From the NCBI RefSeq assembly GCF_021432065.1, contig NZ_CP090365.1:868001-932000 (forward strand): a stretch of DNA of 64,000 bases, in the 5' to 3' direction. The translations under genes and the position numbers were made by a program. Below the pieces are notes generated by a model. It saw only the letters and a list, made by a program, of their open reading frames with translations, was not told the DNA's origin and did not search any database. The first letter of the stretch is position 1, and every line of letters starts with the position of its first letter. This document shows, piece after piece, positions 51,802-60,834 of the stretch. The DNA comes from Photobacterium sp. TLY01. GTDB lineage: Bacteria; Pseudomonadota; Gammaproteobacteria; Enterobacterales; Vibrionaceae.

Positions 51802-52440
51802 ATGAAAAAAACGCTCTTTTTGTTTGTGATAACACTTTTGTCGGGTTGTGTTTCTTCTCCTTCGACTCAGTCTCCAGCTCAGAATGCGGACAGGGGTCAA
51901 GCTGAGACCCCCCAGGTGTCAGTACCTGAGACTGAGGGACCATCAGAATCAGCCCGGGTAGCTCCCTCGTCCCCGACTGTTGCCACGCCCACGGAAACTA
52001 AACCCAAGCTTGCCAAAGTGCCTGCGGTTAAGCCTCAGCCCAAGAAAGTAAAAACCCGAGATGGAAAGTTGATTCTTGGTCAGCACGAATGGGTATGGTT
52101 CAGTCCGGCAAAACAATATGTCAAAGTACAGATTAACCAGGCACAAAAATCATCGACGCTGGGTGTGACAGCACTGGTTCCGTTTGAGCGTGATGGTAAT
52201 GAATGGGTGAAATTTAAGGCGCGGGGTATGGATTTCGAACTCCCTGTGATCCGATGGGCAGGTAAAGAGGACACTAAGTCCGCCGTTGTTCAGGTAAGAA
52301 CGGTTCTGGGCGATCTGAACGCCTTAACCGACTTTGCTCTGGTGAAAGGTGATGCGGTTGTATTGGGTGAAAATTTCACGAAAGATGTCGCGATTGTCGA
52401 TTCAACCCGAGAGTTTGTGCAGCCTAAAAGAAGTAATTGA
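51802..52440 (+). CDS. Lipoprotein with degenerate retropepsin-like (Zn_protease/PF05618) domain
   Basis: A 212-residue lipoprotein (lipobox LLSGC, C16) with a Pro/Thr-rich linker (20-80). Residues 85-205 follow the pattern of the so-called ATP-dependent zinc protease (RimB-like, retropepsin fold): DGKLILGQHEWVWFSPAKQY, VKVQINQAQKSSTLGVTALV, PFERDGNEWVKFKARGMDFE, VVLGENFTKDVAIVDSTREF, VQPK. Active members have DTGA at the position of NQAQ (112-115) here, so the catalytic aspartate is Asn and the glycine is gone. The protein is probably an inactive pseudoenzyme with a binding role. The ATG at 51802 (MKKTLFLF) gives a clean signal; the frame extends to 51769. Confidence 0.8.
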   Translation: MKKTLFLFVITLLSGCVSSPSTQSPAQNADRGQAETPQVSVPETEGPSESARVAPSSPTVATPTETKPKLAKVPAVKPQPKKVKTRDGKLILGQHEWVWFSPAKQYVKVQINQAQKSSTLGVTALVPFERDGNEWVKFKARGMDFELPVIRWAGKEDTKSAVVQVRTVLGDLNALTDFALVKGDAVVLGENFTKDVAIVDSTREFVQPKRSN

Positions 52441-52476
52441 TAGACGACCATCGCAAAATGTCATCCTGATGTACTG

Positions 52477-52502
52477 AGCCAGGCAGGGAAAACTGCCTGG
52501 CT
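52477..52502. terminator. Hairpin between the lipoprotein and DUF2797 genes
   Basis: Perfect 10-bp stem agccaggcag / ctgcctggct with loop ggaaaa, followed by tgttcttctt; also usable on the minus strand. Confidence 0.75.
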
Positions 52503-52516
52503 TGTTCTTCTTGTGC

Positions 52517-53338
52517 TTAAGCGGGACGGGTCTCTACCGAGACTTCGTAGCTGGTGAATTTTCGCACATTGATCACACCCGTGTCGAAGATCAGGTATTG
52601 GCCTTTCATGCCAAGCAGTATCCCTTCAACAACAGATTCTTTGTCGAAATTATGGGATTGTATTTTCTTTGGATACGCACTCACAGGGTAGGTAATCTCG
52701 ACCAGGTCTGATTCAAGACGTTCAATGGAATCCGCACCAAAATGCAGCAACAAATCCTGTAACTTTTCCTCAATCGCTGGCAGCAGCTTTTCTGCTTCTT
52801 TGGCTAAATCGATCGACTCTGCATCTCCCTTCAACATTGCCCGCCAGTTGGTTTTATCGGCAATAAATTCAGCTAACGCAACCTCAACGAGCCCGGAAAG
52901 ATGACGGTTCTTTACTTTGAGTATCGGTAAAGCCTGTGTGGCACCCTGATCAATCCAGCGTGTCGGAATTTGGGTATGGCGGGTGATTCCGACTTTAAGG
53001 CCGGACGTGTTGGACAGGTACACATAGTGAGGCACCATACAGTGTGTGTCACCCCATTCAGGCTCCCGGCATGTGCCTTGTGCATAGTGACAGGTTTCCG
53101 GTTTCATGACACACATGTCACAACGGGCCAGTTTTTTCATACACGGAAAGCAATGCCCTTGTGAATAGCTCTTTTTTGTTTTTCTTCCGCAGGCATCGCA
53201 GAAAATATTGCCACTGAAAGTGAGCTGCAGGTGATGGCCAATCAGCGGGTTCAGATCAAGCGTTTGCTCTCCAACCAGCAGTTGATAACTGACGACATCG
53301 CCAAGTGATGAACGCATTTTACTTAATGTACCTTGCAT
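52517..53338 (-). CDS. DUF2797 protein with cysteine cluster and GIY-YIG-like segment
   Basis: A 273-residue protein of family DUF2797. An N-terminal zinc-ribbon-like cluster of cysteines (FCDACGRKTKKSYSQGHCFP, CMKKLARCDMCVMKPETCHY, ending GTCRE) is followed by HYVYLSNTSGLKVGITRHTQ, IPTRWIDQGA, which has the look of a GIY-YIG nuclease core, and a helical C-terminal part. Such proteins may bind nucleic acid, but no activity is established. The gene is convergent with the lipoprotein gene. Confidence 0.87.
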   Translation of the reverse strand: MQGTLSKMRSSLGDVVSYQLLVGEQTLDLNPLIGHHLQLTFSGNIFCDACGRKTKKSYSQGHCFPCMKKLARCDMCVMKPETCHYAQGTCREPEWGDTHCMVPHYVYLSNTSGLKVGITRHTQIPTRWIDQGATQALPILKVKNRHLSGLVEVALAEFIADKTNWRAMLKGDAESIDLAKEAEKLLPAIEEKLQDLLLHFGADSIERLESDLVEITYPVSAYPKKIQSHNFDKESVVEGILLGMKGQYLIFDTGVINVRKFTSYEVSVETRPA

Positions 53339-53420
53339 GATAGTTCTCTGCTTACATTGCTTAAGATGGGATCTTTGCCCCTGTCGTACGAGTGTACCAC
53401 TTCAGTCTTCAACAAGAAAA

Positions 53421-53456
53421 AACGGCCCGTGTGAATTGGGCCGGTTGCGTTTTTTA
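53421..53456 (-). terminator. Hairpin between DUF2797 and cti
   Basis: cggccc (53423-53428) pairs with gggccg (53438-53443) and the stem can be extended by a few A-T pairs across one bulge. A runs before and T runs after it allow termination in either direction; its natural client would be cti on the minus strand. Confidence 0.6.
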
Positions 53457-53503
53457 TCAACAATTCGGCACTTCACATGGGCCGGTTCAGTAACTGTATG
53501 GAA

Positions 53504-55900
53504 TTAGCGGTTTTCCAGGCGGTTGTAGTCCAGCAAGCCGCTTTCAATCGGCCTGTTCTGGCGATAGATTTGATTTAACTTATCGCTGAATGGCCAGAAA
53601 TCAGGATTGGTTCGCCGAACGGCAACGTGATCCAGCAGTGCCCGGTAGTCCTCCTCACTGTAAATTCGCTTGGCTTGCGAAACAACATCCTGCAAGTCGG
53701 CTTCTCTGATATGCCAGAAAGCGCTTGGGTAACTGCCCAGCAAACCGTTGACCAGTGTCAGATTATCGTTAGACGGTAATCGATTTTTCTCTTCATCAAA
53801 CAGGCTGGAGATGTTCTTATGAGCGCTGTTACGGACCAGAGTAAGTAACTGTGGTGGTACATTTGTGTCTGTTGGCTCAATCATGATAAAGGTCAATTCA
53901 GGAAACAGCGTGGCCTGACGGCCTTGTATCCGGGCTAAAGCATGTAACTGACTGATGCTCTCTTTATTGAGTTGCACATTGTCCAGTGCGTAACGGGTGT
54001 GATTCTGGTCAACACCTTTGAGCTTGGACTGCAGCATGCCCAGTAGTTCGGCTTTGGGGTTTGACGTTTTATACTCAATGCCGGACGGTTGTGAGAAGTC
54101 GTTGATATCCCCTTCAAGGTAATGCAACAGGCTTTGGTTTGCATCCTGATACCAGTTGGCCAGTTCACTACGGCGTGTCGCTGGAGGCAGGAGCGACAGG
54201 AAGTTTGACTCACCTTCCATCCGCAGAAAGTCCATATACATCCGCGTGAGTAACTGGTGACCAAAGTTGCCGTACACATCGAAACCCGCAACCAGCAGGT
54301 AGTGGATACGTTCAATTAATGAATAGTCCAGCACCCAGGCGGTTTTGGGTTGCTCACCGACCAAACCTTTTACGACGGTTGCACTGTCAAAATGGCGGAA
54401 AATTGTGAGAGCGGCGTTGTCGTTGGTGCCATCGCCATCCCAGATTAAGTCGGTCGTCAGATGCTGGCCGTTTTTGAAAGCATCATTGAGGTAGGCATTT
54501 TTTGCTCTCAGGAAGCGTCCCTGTTGCTTGGAATAGGTCACCCAGTTATGTAGTGGCAGAGTGGTGCTGTTTTTTTCTGCCGGCAAGCGAAGATTATCGG
54601 CCTGAGTGGCGTAAAAAGCCGCCACTTGCGGGGAATCTGCGATATCCGGATCGACGAAGACAACCCAGAATCTGTCATTGATGACATTCAATGCCAGTTG
54701 CCCCCGGCAGACAGGCCCTTTGATGAACCCCATAATCGTGTGCTGGGCGTTATCAATCATATAACGGTAACGGGCACCCACCGGAAGTTGCTCAAAGGCG
54801 AGCAAAGGATTAGCTGCAAGTTCTGGGGTATAGCCGGGCAGTGCACTGACTGTATAGCCAGGCTCAATGAAGTGGGCTTTCAGTCGAGCCATGCGTTCGC
54901 CGGTCAGGGCAAAGGGCATATGGGTTTTATCGACAATGGTTTCCCGAACCGGCAGGATCCGGTAGTAAACCCGTTGAACGCCCGGATCATCAAAGGGGCG
55001 ACGGGTGGCAATGATATCTACCGGTTTGCCTGGTGCTGTACGCGAACGGACAATCCTGAAGAATGCGGTCTGATCTGATGCTGGCTCAGCATCGGGAAAA
55101 TAAAGGTGCGATACAAACCAGTGTTCAAACAGATAACGAGCGGTCAGCTGATGTTTGAAGTCGTCTCCATTGAGAAAACGTTCCCATTCTGCTATCTGAG
55201 GTTTAACGGCTTGAGGGATCTCAGATTGCGATGTCATCGGTGCACCGGCGGCAACCCAGTCCATCAAAATCTGATTTTCATGATCTGGCAGCTGCGGTAA
55301 GCCATACGGCATGCCCCACAAAGGGTAACTTTGTTCATAAGCTGACATTTCCTCAATGGTCGGACATTGCTCATTTCTGTCGAGGGAGAAATCCCAGTTG
55401 CCAGACAGTACCTTCTCATCAGGCAGAGGATGATTTTGTTTCAGCATGAGCATTCTTGAGATCACACTGAGCTGGGTATTGGCTTCTGAACTTTGGACTC
55501 TTTCGTTGAGTACCGGGGAGAATCCTTTTTTGCGCCACTCTTCAGTGCTGTGGGCATCCACAAACATGCGTGTGGTATTGGCGGCGACCAGCCGCGTGCC
55601 CTGATAGACTTTTTCTTTGTTTGACCCTCGGTCGATGCCTTCCGCAGAGGACATTTTTAACTGGCAGGGCGCATCGTAACAGGCATGACAAACAACACAG
55701 CGATTCTCAACCAAAGGTTTGACTTCGTTCAGGTAGCGTTGAGCCAGACTTGTCTCCGCAGGCAGGATTCTTGTCTGAGGGGCAGGTTTGCCGTACATCT
55801 GGTCGAGATTAAACCCCGCGTATGTTGCACAACCGGAGACAATCAAGACCAGGAAAAGTAACACCGGACGTCGGGTCAGTTTGGGAAAATGAACAGTCAT
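53504..55900 (-). CDS. cti: Fatty acid cis/trans isomerase
   Basis: Periplasmic cytochrome-c-type enzyme of 798 residues that turns cis unsaturated acyl chains of membrane phospholipids into trans, a fast response to solvents and heat. The signal has a lipobox-like VSGC (C24), so the mature protein may be lipid-anchored. The haem site is NRCVVCHACYDAPCQLKMSS (C68, C71, H72). Later blocks match the family: YPLWGMPYGLPQLPDHENQI, FRIVRSRTAPGKPVDIIATR and the C-terminal YSEEDYRALLDHVAVRRTNP, DFWPFSDKLNQIYR. Length is normal. It pairs functionally with the desaturase at 29145, though the two are not linked. Confidence 0.94.
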   Translation of the reverse strand: MTVHFPKLTRRPVLLFLVLIVSGCATYAGFNLDQMYGKPAPQTRILPAETSLAQRYLNEVKPLVENRCVVCHACYDAPCQLKMSSAEGIDRGSNKEKVYQGTRLVAANTTRMFVDAHSTEEWRKKGFSPVLNERVQSSEANTQLSVISRMLMLKQNHPLPDEKVLSGNWDFSLDRNEQCPTIEEMSAYEQSYPLWGMPYGLPQLPDHENQILMDWVAAGAPMTSQSEIPQAVKPQIAEWERFLNGDDFKHQLTARYLFEHWFVSHLYFPDAEPASDQTAFFRIVRSRTAPGKPVDIIATRRPFDDPGVQRVYYRILPVRETIVDKTHMPFALTGERMARLKAHFIEPGYTVSALPGYTPELAANPLLAFEQLPVGARYRYMIDNAQHTIMGFIKGPVCRGQLALNVINDRFWVVFVDPDIADSPQVAAFYATQADNLRLPAEKNSTTLPLHNWVTYSKQQGRFLRAKNAYLNDAFKNGQHLTTDLIWDGDGTNDNAALTIFRHFDSATVVKGLVGEQPKTAWVLDYSLIERIHYLLVAGFDVYGNFGHQLLTRMYMDFLRMEGESNFLSLLPPATRRSELANWYQDANQSLLHYLEGDINDFSQPSGIEYKTSNPKAELLGMLQSKLKGVDQNHTRYALDNVQLNKESISQLHALARIQGRQATLFPELTFIMIEPTDTNVPPQLLTLVRNSAHKNISSLFDEEKNRLPSNDNLTLVNGLLGSYPSAFWHIREADLQDVVSQAKRIYSEEDYRALLDHVAVRRTNPDFWPFSDKLNQIYRQNRPIESGLLDYNRLENR

Positions 55901-56040
55901 ATGAGATAGATATCTGCCATAAAAGCAATAAGTATAAGCAATGAGGCGGTTATCTCAAGAAATCATAAACATTGTTCGATTGCGAAGCGCGTTGAGGGGG
56001 AGTCAGCTTTGCACTTTTGGCGGGAAGAAGAAATAAGGCA

Positions 56041-56057
56041 GGGAGCAAGACGCTCCC
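56041..56057 (-). terminator. Hairpin after the 150-residue gene
   Basis: 6-bp stem gggagc / gctccc with a 5-base loop, 6 bases after the stop; the following minus-strand sequence is tgccttatttcttc, a loose T-rich tail. Confidence 0.5.
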
Positions 56058-56063
56058 CGGATA

Positions 56064-56516
56064 TTACTGACTGAAGATAGCCTGGAACTCTTTCTTCATT
56101 GGCGGATGACGACGCGCCTGCTTCAATTGCTTGCACAGGTCTTTCACACAATTGCGCAGCACTTTATCAAGCAGCACGGCTTTGTACTCGCTTTGCTCTT
56201 CATCACTCATGTGATCAGGCAACTGTGTCTCTTGCATTTCGGTCAAAAAGTCAACACCGGCATAGCTTTGGCTTAATGCAACAAGTGCATGAAATTGTTC
56301 AAAGTTGTCCAGAACATTTTGCGCGCTGCCTGGCAGCTCATCCCACGCTTCACGTGATGTCGTCTCTGAAACTTTATACACATTGATCAGCATGTTGAGC
56401 AGCTCGTCAGGTACTTTCTCGAATTCAACAACCTGACGCAGTTCGGGCGAACAATCATCCAGTGTGTATTCTGCGTTTTCAACCTGATCCAGGTCTTGTT
56501 TTTCAATCTCAGACAT
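56064..56516 (-). CDS. Acidic protein of 150 residues (DUF3069-like)
   Basis: Begins MSEIEKQDLDQVENAEYTLD. Helical and strongly acidic in the first half, basic at the end (LCKQLKQARRHPPMKKEFQ). The core SPELRQVVEFEKVPDELLNM and AWDELPGSAQNVLDNFEQFH resembles the DUF3069 family of vibrios, from memory. No signal peptide or membrane segment. Function unknown. It is divergent from the diguanylate cyclase gene. Confidence 0.78.
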   Translation of the reverse strand: MSEIEKQDLDQVENAEYTLDDCSPELRQVVEFEKVPDELLNMLINVYKVSETTSREAWDELPGSAQNVLDNFEQFHALVALSQSYAGVDFLTEMQETQLPDHMSDEEQSEYKAVLLDKVLRNCVKDLCKQLKQARRHPPMKKEFQAIFSQ

Positions 56517-56782
56517 ACAAATTCCTAAGCATGTAAAAAGTAAAGGAAGCGAATCCTAATGACATGGCACCAAAAGTCAATATAGATGACTTTTTCCTGT
56601 TGGATACAGAGATACTGATTGAGGTATTGACAATGTGATATTTAGACCAAAACCGGCAAGTTGAGAGGCGGAGATAAATTGAGATGTTGTGACCGGTATT
56701 AAGGAATGAACAATCACCGAACAAACTCTGTGTGCTATAAATGGATTAAGTCAATGCTAAATAAATTCAATAGGATAACTTG

Positions 56783-57730
56783 ATGGATGCCATGCGGATA
56801 TTGCTGGTGGATGATGTTCAGGTCGAGCGCCTGCAATTAGCAATGCGATTGCAGCGGCTTGGGCATAGTGTTGAAGCTGTTGGCTCGGGGGCTGAAGCGA
56901 TTTCGCGTTATCCTGCGTTTGAACCTGATCTGGTTTTGATGGATATCAGCATGCCGGATATGGATGGTGTCGAGGTGGTCAGACAACTTCGCGTCCAGCA
57001 TTCGGAATGGGTGCCGATCATTTTTCTGAGTGGTCATGAAGAACCTGAAATGATTGCCAAAGCCATTGATATGGGGGGAGACGATTATCTGGTGAAGCCC
57101 GTCGATAAAACAGTTCTGGTCTCGAAACTTAAAGCGATGCAACGGATTGCGAATATGCGCCATCAGTTGAAAACGGCTTCTGAGCAACTCCGGCAGGCAA
57201 ATGAAAAACTGTCTGAACAAGTGAATGAAGACGGGCTGACGAAGATCGCGAACCGCCGGTATCTGGATCAGAAACTGGCAGAGTTTATTGCGCTGAATGG
57301 CAGGAATAATCAAGCACTGACTATGATTATGATCGATGTCGATCACTTTAAATCCTATAACGATCATTACGGCCATTTAGAAGGCGACCGCTGTCTGCAG
57401 CTTGTTGCGAAAGAGCTGAAAGATAACTTTAGCCGGGCAGGAGAACTGGTTGCGCGCTATGGCGGTGAAGAATTTGTTGTTTTATTGAGTCATTGTGGAC
57501 AGGCACGGGCCGTGCGGGAATGTGAACGGCTGAAAAAATGCATTGAAAGCCTGGAAATCCCCCATCAGCATTCCGCAACCGCAAAGATAATCACTGTTAG
57601 TCAGGGGATGGTTTGCTGGACGCCAACCGGGTTGGAGTCGCCTGAAAACATGTATCAAATCGTTGATAAGGTGCTTTATCAGGCAAAAGAGCAGGGCCGT
57701 AACTGTTACATTGCCGCTGAGTTTACCTGA
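56783..57730 (+). CDS. Response regulator with GGDEF diguanylate cyclase domain
   Basis: A 315-residue protein. The receiver (4-120) has VDD, the phospho-acceptor D54 in LVLMDISMPDMDGVEVVRQL and the lysine in DDYLVKPVDKT. A short coiled linker (125-148) leads to the GGDEF domain (150-313) with DGLTKIANRRYLDQKL, IDVDHFKSYNDHYGHLEGD and the active-site GGEEF at 227-231, so it should make cyclic di-GMP. The inhibitory I-site, normally RxxD five residues before GGEEF, is RAGE (218-221). I begin at ATG 56783, with AGGA upstream. No kinase gene is adjacent. Confidence 0.93.
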   Translation: MDAMRILLVDDVQVERLQLAMRLQRLGHSVEAVGSGAEAISRYPAFEPDLVLMDISMPDMDGVEVVRQLRVQHSEWVPIIFLSGHEEPEMIAKAIDMGGDDYLVKPVDKTVLVSKLKAMQRIANMRHQLKTASEQLRQANEKLSEQVNEDGLTKIANRRYLDQKLAEFIALNGRNNQALTMIMIDVDHFKSYNDHYGHLEGDRCLQLVAKELKDNFSRAGELVARYGGEEFVVLLSHCGQARAVRECERLKKCIESLEIPHQHSATAKIITVSQGMVCWTPTGLESPENMYQIVDKVLYQAKEQGRNCYIAAEFT

Positions 57731-57880
57731 TGACCGAGTGGCAAACGAACTAGCGCGGGTCATCATCTGACCTGATGCGACTTTTCCGCTTGTCGGAATC
57801 TTTGACCATGCTAATCTCTCTTCACATCATGCCTGTTGGCATCGTTGCCAGATATTGATAAGAAGAAAGGATAACAAAGT

Positions 57881-58558
57881 ATGGATATGTCTCTTACCCA
57901 CATTGAAGCTCGAGTGATTGGCTGTCTGCTGGAAAAAGAAGTCACGACTCCGGATCAGTATCCATTAACCCTGAATGCGCTGACGACTGCCTGTAACCAA
58001 AAAAGTAACCGTGATCCTGTGATGTCGCTTGATGAGGCAACTGTCATGGATACGCTTGAGAGCCTGAAAGCAAAGCGCCTTATTCAGGAAATTACCGGCT
58101 TTGGCAGCCGGGTGGCGAAATATCAGCACCGCTTTTGTAACACTGAATTCAGCACACTGCAGTTCTCTGAACAGGAGAAAGGGATACTTTGTGTGCTGCT
58201 GTTAAGAGGCCCGCAAACGGCAGGAGAAATTCGTACCCGCACGAATCGCCTGTGTCATTTTGCAGATGTCAAAGAAGCGGAAAATGTACTCACTGCAATG
58301 GCTGAAGGCGGTAAAGGGCCATTTGTCGTCAGGTTACCCCGTGAAGCTGGGAAACGTGATAGCCGATACATGCACCTGTTTAGTGGTGATGATTTTGCGG
58401 GGGTCTATTCTGATGGAGCAGACAGCGTTAATCATGTGTCAGACAGTTCATACAGTGATGCCGTGGAAGACCGGCTGGCGTTACTGGAAAGTGAAGTTGT
58501 TGCGTTGAGAGACGAAGTCACAGCACTGAAAGATAAAATCAGAGAGTTATGTGAATAA
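57881..58558 (+). CDS. yceH: YceH-family (DUF480) winged-helix protein
   Basis: A 225-residue protein made of two winged-helix repeats. It shows [53 protein letters not shown] and [19 protein letters not shown], with a C-terminal coiled coil ([20 protein letters not shown]). The family is widely conserved and of uncertain role. The 3' end overlaps the next gene by 8 bases. Confidence 0.93.
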   Translation: MDMSLTHIEARVIGCLLEKEVTTPDQYPLTLNALTTACNQKSNRDPVMSLDEATVMDTLESLKAKRLIQEITGFGSRVAKYQHRFCNTEFSTLQFSEQEKGILCVLLLRGPQTAGEIRTRTNRLCHFADVKEAENVLTAMAEGGKGPFVVRLPREAGKRDSRYMHLFSGDDFAGVYSDGADSVNHVSDSSYSDAVEDRLALLESEVVALRDEVTALKDKIRELCE

Positions 58559-58865
58559 GCGTGATCCTGCACCAATCTGGTCTGTCTATTTAATACGTAC
58601 ACGCTGTAATCGCCTATATTGTGGGGTAACGACGGATGTATTCCGTCGTTTATCTGAACACCAATCCGGTAAGAAAGGGGCGCGCTTCCTGAAAGGAAAA
58701 GGCCCTCTGGCACTTGCCTGGAGCACACAGGTTGGGGATAAACGCAATGCGATGCAGCTTGAATATAAAATAAAGCAACTGCCTAAATCGACGAAAGAGG
58801 CGCTGGCTGCCGAACATATCGCCATTGCTGAGTTATTCCCCGACTACTTTGTTGGTTCGCTCTGA
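58551..58865 (+). CDS. GIY-YIG nuclease-family protein (YhbQ-like)
   Basis: A 104-residue single-domain protein starting at a GTG inside the yceH 3' end. The GIY-YIG core is seen as [40 protein letters not shown], and [20 protein letters not shown] with the metal-binding glutamate. Members are thought to cut DNA near ends or nicks. It is co-transcribed with yceH. Confidence 0.88.
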   Translation: MNKRDPAPIWSVYLIRTRCNRLYCGVTTDVFRRLSEHQSGKKGARFLKGKGPLALAWSTQVGDKRNAMQLEYKIKQLPKSTKEALAAEHIAIAELFPDYFVGSL

Positions 58866-58916
58866 TTGAAGGGGCGCTCCGAGATTATTGTACTTGTGTA
58901 GAAGTAGGGGATTCTC

Positions 58917-59381
58917 GTGAAATCATCATGGATGTGTCATCGGTTGCTGGGCATCAGCCTGATAGCAGCAAGCATTGCCGTACCTGCCCAGGCGGCAGGT
59001 ATCACCGCTCATCCTGTGCCTGGTCAGCCATTGAGTGAAAATGCACAGCGTTTGATTAATTTATACACGACTTATCTGTTAAAAGACGCTGTGTTGCAGG
59101 CATGCACACGAAGTGTTGAACCCACTCGAATACAAGTAAATCATCAGTACATCGAATATTCCCGTCTCGCCTTAGAATATATCCAGGCCGGGCGACAAGT
59201 GGTGAAGCAGCAACTCCCTAAAGTCGATTTGATTGCCTGGCAGTCGAAACTGGCAAATTCGCAAGAATATTATGTAAATGGGTTTAGTGAATTCTCGGAT
59301 GAACGTGTAACATTGGAATGTCAACAGGTTGCAAATGCTCTGGAAGCGATGAATCAACGTTTTGCCGCTTTGCGATACTGA
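58917..59381 (+). CDS. Secreted protein of 154 residues, unknown
   Basis: Starts at GTG 58917 with AGGGGA upstream and has a clear signal peptide (residues 1-26, cleaved after AQA). The mature part is helical with two cysteines (VLQACTRSVE; RVTLECQQVANAL), likely paired. No family recognised. It follows the GIY-YIG gene by 51 bases and precedes yaeQ by 35, so it may belong to one transcription unit. Confidence 0.73.
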   Translation: MKSSWMCHRLLGISLIAASIAVPAQAAGITAHPVPGQPLSENAQRLINLYTTYLLKDAVLQACTRSVEPTRIQVNHQYIEYSRLALEYIQAGRQVVKQQLPKVDLIAWQSKLANSQEYYVNGFSEFSDERVTLECQQVANALEAMNQRFAALRY

Positions 59382-59416
59382 ATATTCCGTTTTATTTTTT
59401 ACTGAGAAATCCATCT

Positions 59417-59962
59417 ATGGCTCTGAAAGCCACCATTTACAAAGCACATATCAATGTCGCCGATCTTGACCGAGGTCGTTATCTGGACGGTTCACATACG
59501 CTGGCCTGTCATCCTTCAGAAACCTTGCAACGTTTAATGCTGCGCTTACTGGCATGGGGGTTACATGCTGATGAGGCGTTGGTTTTTACCAAAGGCTTAT
59601 GTGACACCGATGAACCCGATCTCTGGATAAAAAACCTGCATGGTGGCATTGAGTGCTGGCTGGAGCTCGGCTTACCTGATGAAAAAAGACTTCGCCGTGC
59701 CTCGCAGAAAGCTGAGCAGGTTGTGATTTATGCGTATGGCGATCATGCTGCTCCGGTCTGGTGGCAGTCGATGAAATCCAAAGCGGCCCAATTAAAGAAT
59801 GTGTCCGTGGTTTTTATTGAAGATGCTGTGCTCGAATGCCTTGAAGGGATGGTAGAGCGAAGCATGCAGCTCCAGTTGACCATTGAAGGGGAGCACTGCT
59901 GGCTGTCGAGCGAAAAAGCCAATTGCACAATCGTGCCGCAATGGTGGCAGCGCGGGGAATGA
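59417..59962 (+). CDS. yaeQ: YaeQ family protein
   Basis: A 181-residue cytoplasmic protein with the PD-(D/E)XK-nuclease-like YaeQ fold. It shows ALKATIYKAHINVADLDRGR, HTLACHPSETLQRLMLRLLA, WGLHADEALVFTKGLCDTDE, PDLWIKNLHGGIECWLELGL and PDEKRLRRASQKAEQVVIYA. YaeQ was first noted as a multicopy suppressor of rfaH loss in E. coli; its activity is unknown. I use the ATG at 59417; the frame extends upstream over the previous gene. Confidence 0.92.
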   Translation: MALKATIYKAHINVADLDRGRYLDGSHTLACHPSETLQRLMLRLLAWGLHADEALVFTKGLCDTDEPDLWIKNLHGGIECWLELGLPDEKRLRRASQKAEQVVIYAYGDHAAPVWWQSMKSKAAQLKNVSVVFIEDAVLECLEGMVERSMQLQLTIEGEHCWLSSEKANCTIVPQWWQRGE

Positions 59963-59978
59963 CCTGTTGATGGATAAT

Positions 59979-60003
59979 AATGAGTGGCAATCAGCCACTC
60001 ATT
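59979..60003 (+). terminator. Hairpin after yaeQ
   Basis: Perfect 10-bp stem aatgagtggc / gccactcatt with loop aatca, then cttt. Closes the yceH-to-yaeQ run of genes. Confidence 0.75.
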
Positions 60004-60118
60004 CTTTGGCATGTGATCAAAGACGATCTTATTCTTCAGGATCATGCTTCTCAGGCAAGTCAGCACGCGCGACTACTCTGTATGACAAGAACACAAAGGC
60101 CAATGTGCATAAGAGTAA

Positions 60119-60730
60119 TTACGGACGCACAGAAGGTCGCTGGTTGACCGTTTCAAACCAAGCTTGTAGATGCGGCAAACCAGTATCCAGGTGTATATCT
60201 AAATTTTTCATGAAGTTACACATCACATACGCGCTAATATCAGCCACGGTAAACCGCTCACCGGCAACAAATGTCGATTCAAATAGCCGCTTATCCAGTG
60301 TCGGCAGAAATTCGATTAACCGCTGACGAGAAACCTCTCCCCAAGATTCCACACAGGTTTCTCTGTCTTTATAGACACCGGTCAAATTTCTGAAAGCTTG
60401 CATAGCAACGAATAAACCTTTGAATTCAATAATTCTTTGCCACATTTCTATTTGCGCTTTTTCTAACGGTGTTTGTCCGAATAAGGAATGTTCACTGGGA
60501 TAACTCTCATCAAAATACCGGCAAATGGCGATCGATTCGCAAATCGTCGTGCCGTCATTGAGTTCAAGAACAGGTATCAGGCTATTTTGACTCTTTGCCT
60601 GAAAGGCGTCTGATAAGTTTTCACCCCCGCGAATATCCACTGAGACCCGTTCAACGTCAATTCCCATTTCTGCAAGGAAAATACTGACACGGCGAGCACT
60701 TGGAGATTGAGCTAGTTCATAGATTTTCAT
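60119..60730 (-). CDS. Glutathione S-transferase family protein
   Basis: A 203-residue cytosolic GST from the ATG at 60730 (MKIYELAQSPSARRVSIFLA). The thioredoxin-like N domain has SPSARRVSIFLAEMGID, a cis-proline in NSLIPVLELNDGTTICESIA (ES contacts glutathione) and the C domain has the N-capping box in GERFTVADISAYVM. AGAG precedes the start. It is divergent from a TetR gene, the usual arrangement for a regulated detoxification enzyme. Confidence 0.92.
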   Translation of the reverse strand: MKIYELAQSPSARRVSIFLAEMGIDVERVSVDIRGGENLSDAFQAKSQNSLIPVLELNDGTTICESIAICRYFDESYPSEHSLFGQTPLEKAQIEMWQRIIEFKGLFVAMQAFRNLTGVYKDRETCVESWGEVSRQRLIEFLPTLDKRLFESTFVAGERFTVADISAYVMCNFMKNLDIHLDTGLPHLQAWFETVNQRPSVRP

Positions 60731-60756
60731 GGTTTTCTCTTTAACGGAATGTTCAG

Positions 60757-60772
60757 TTAGAATAAAATCTAA
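60757..60772. promoter_or_regulatory. Candidate TetR operator between gst and tetR
   Basis: Inverted repeat ttaga-N6-tctaa in the 104-base divergent promoter region. It is the only clear dyad there and is placed to control both genes. Confidence 0.4.
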
Positions 60773-60834
60773 GTGATTGAAGTGCATTACGTCAAGCGTG
60801 GCGGTACAAAAAGAGCACCCCGAGAGATAAGAAT

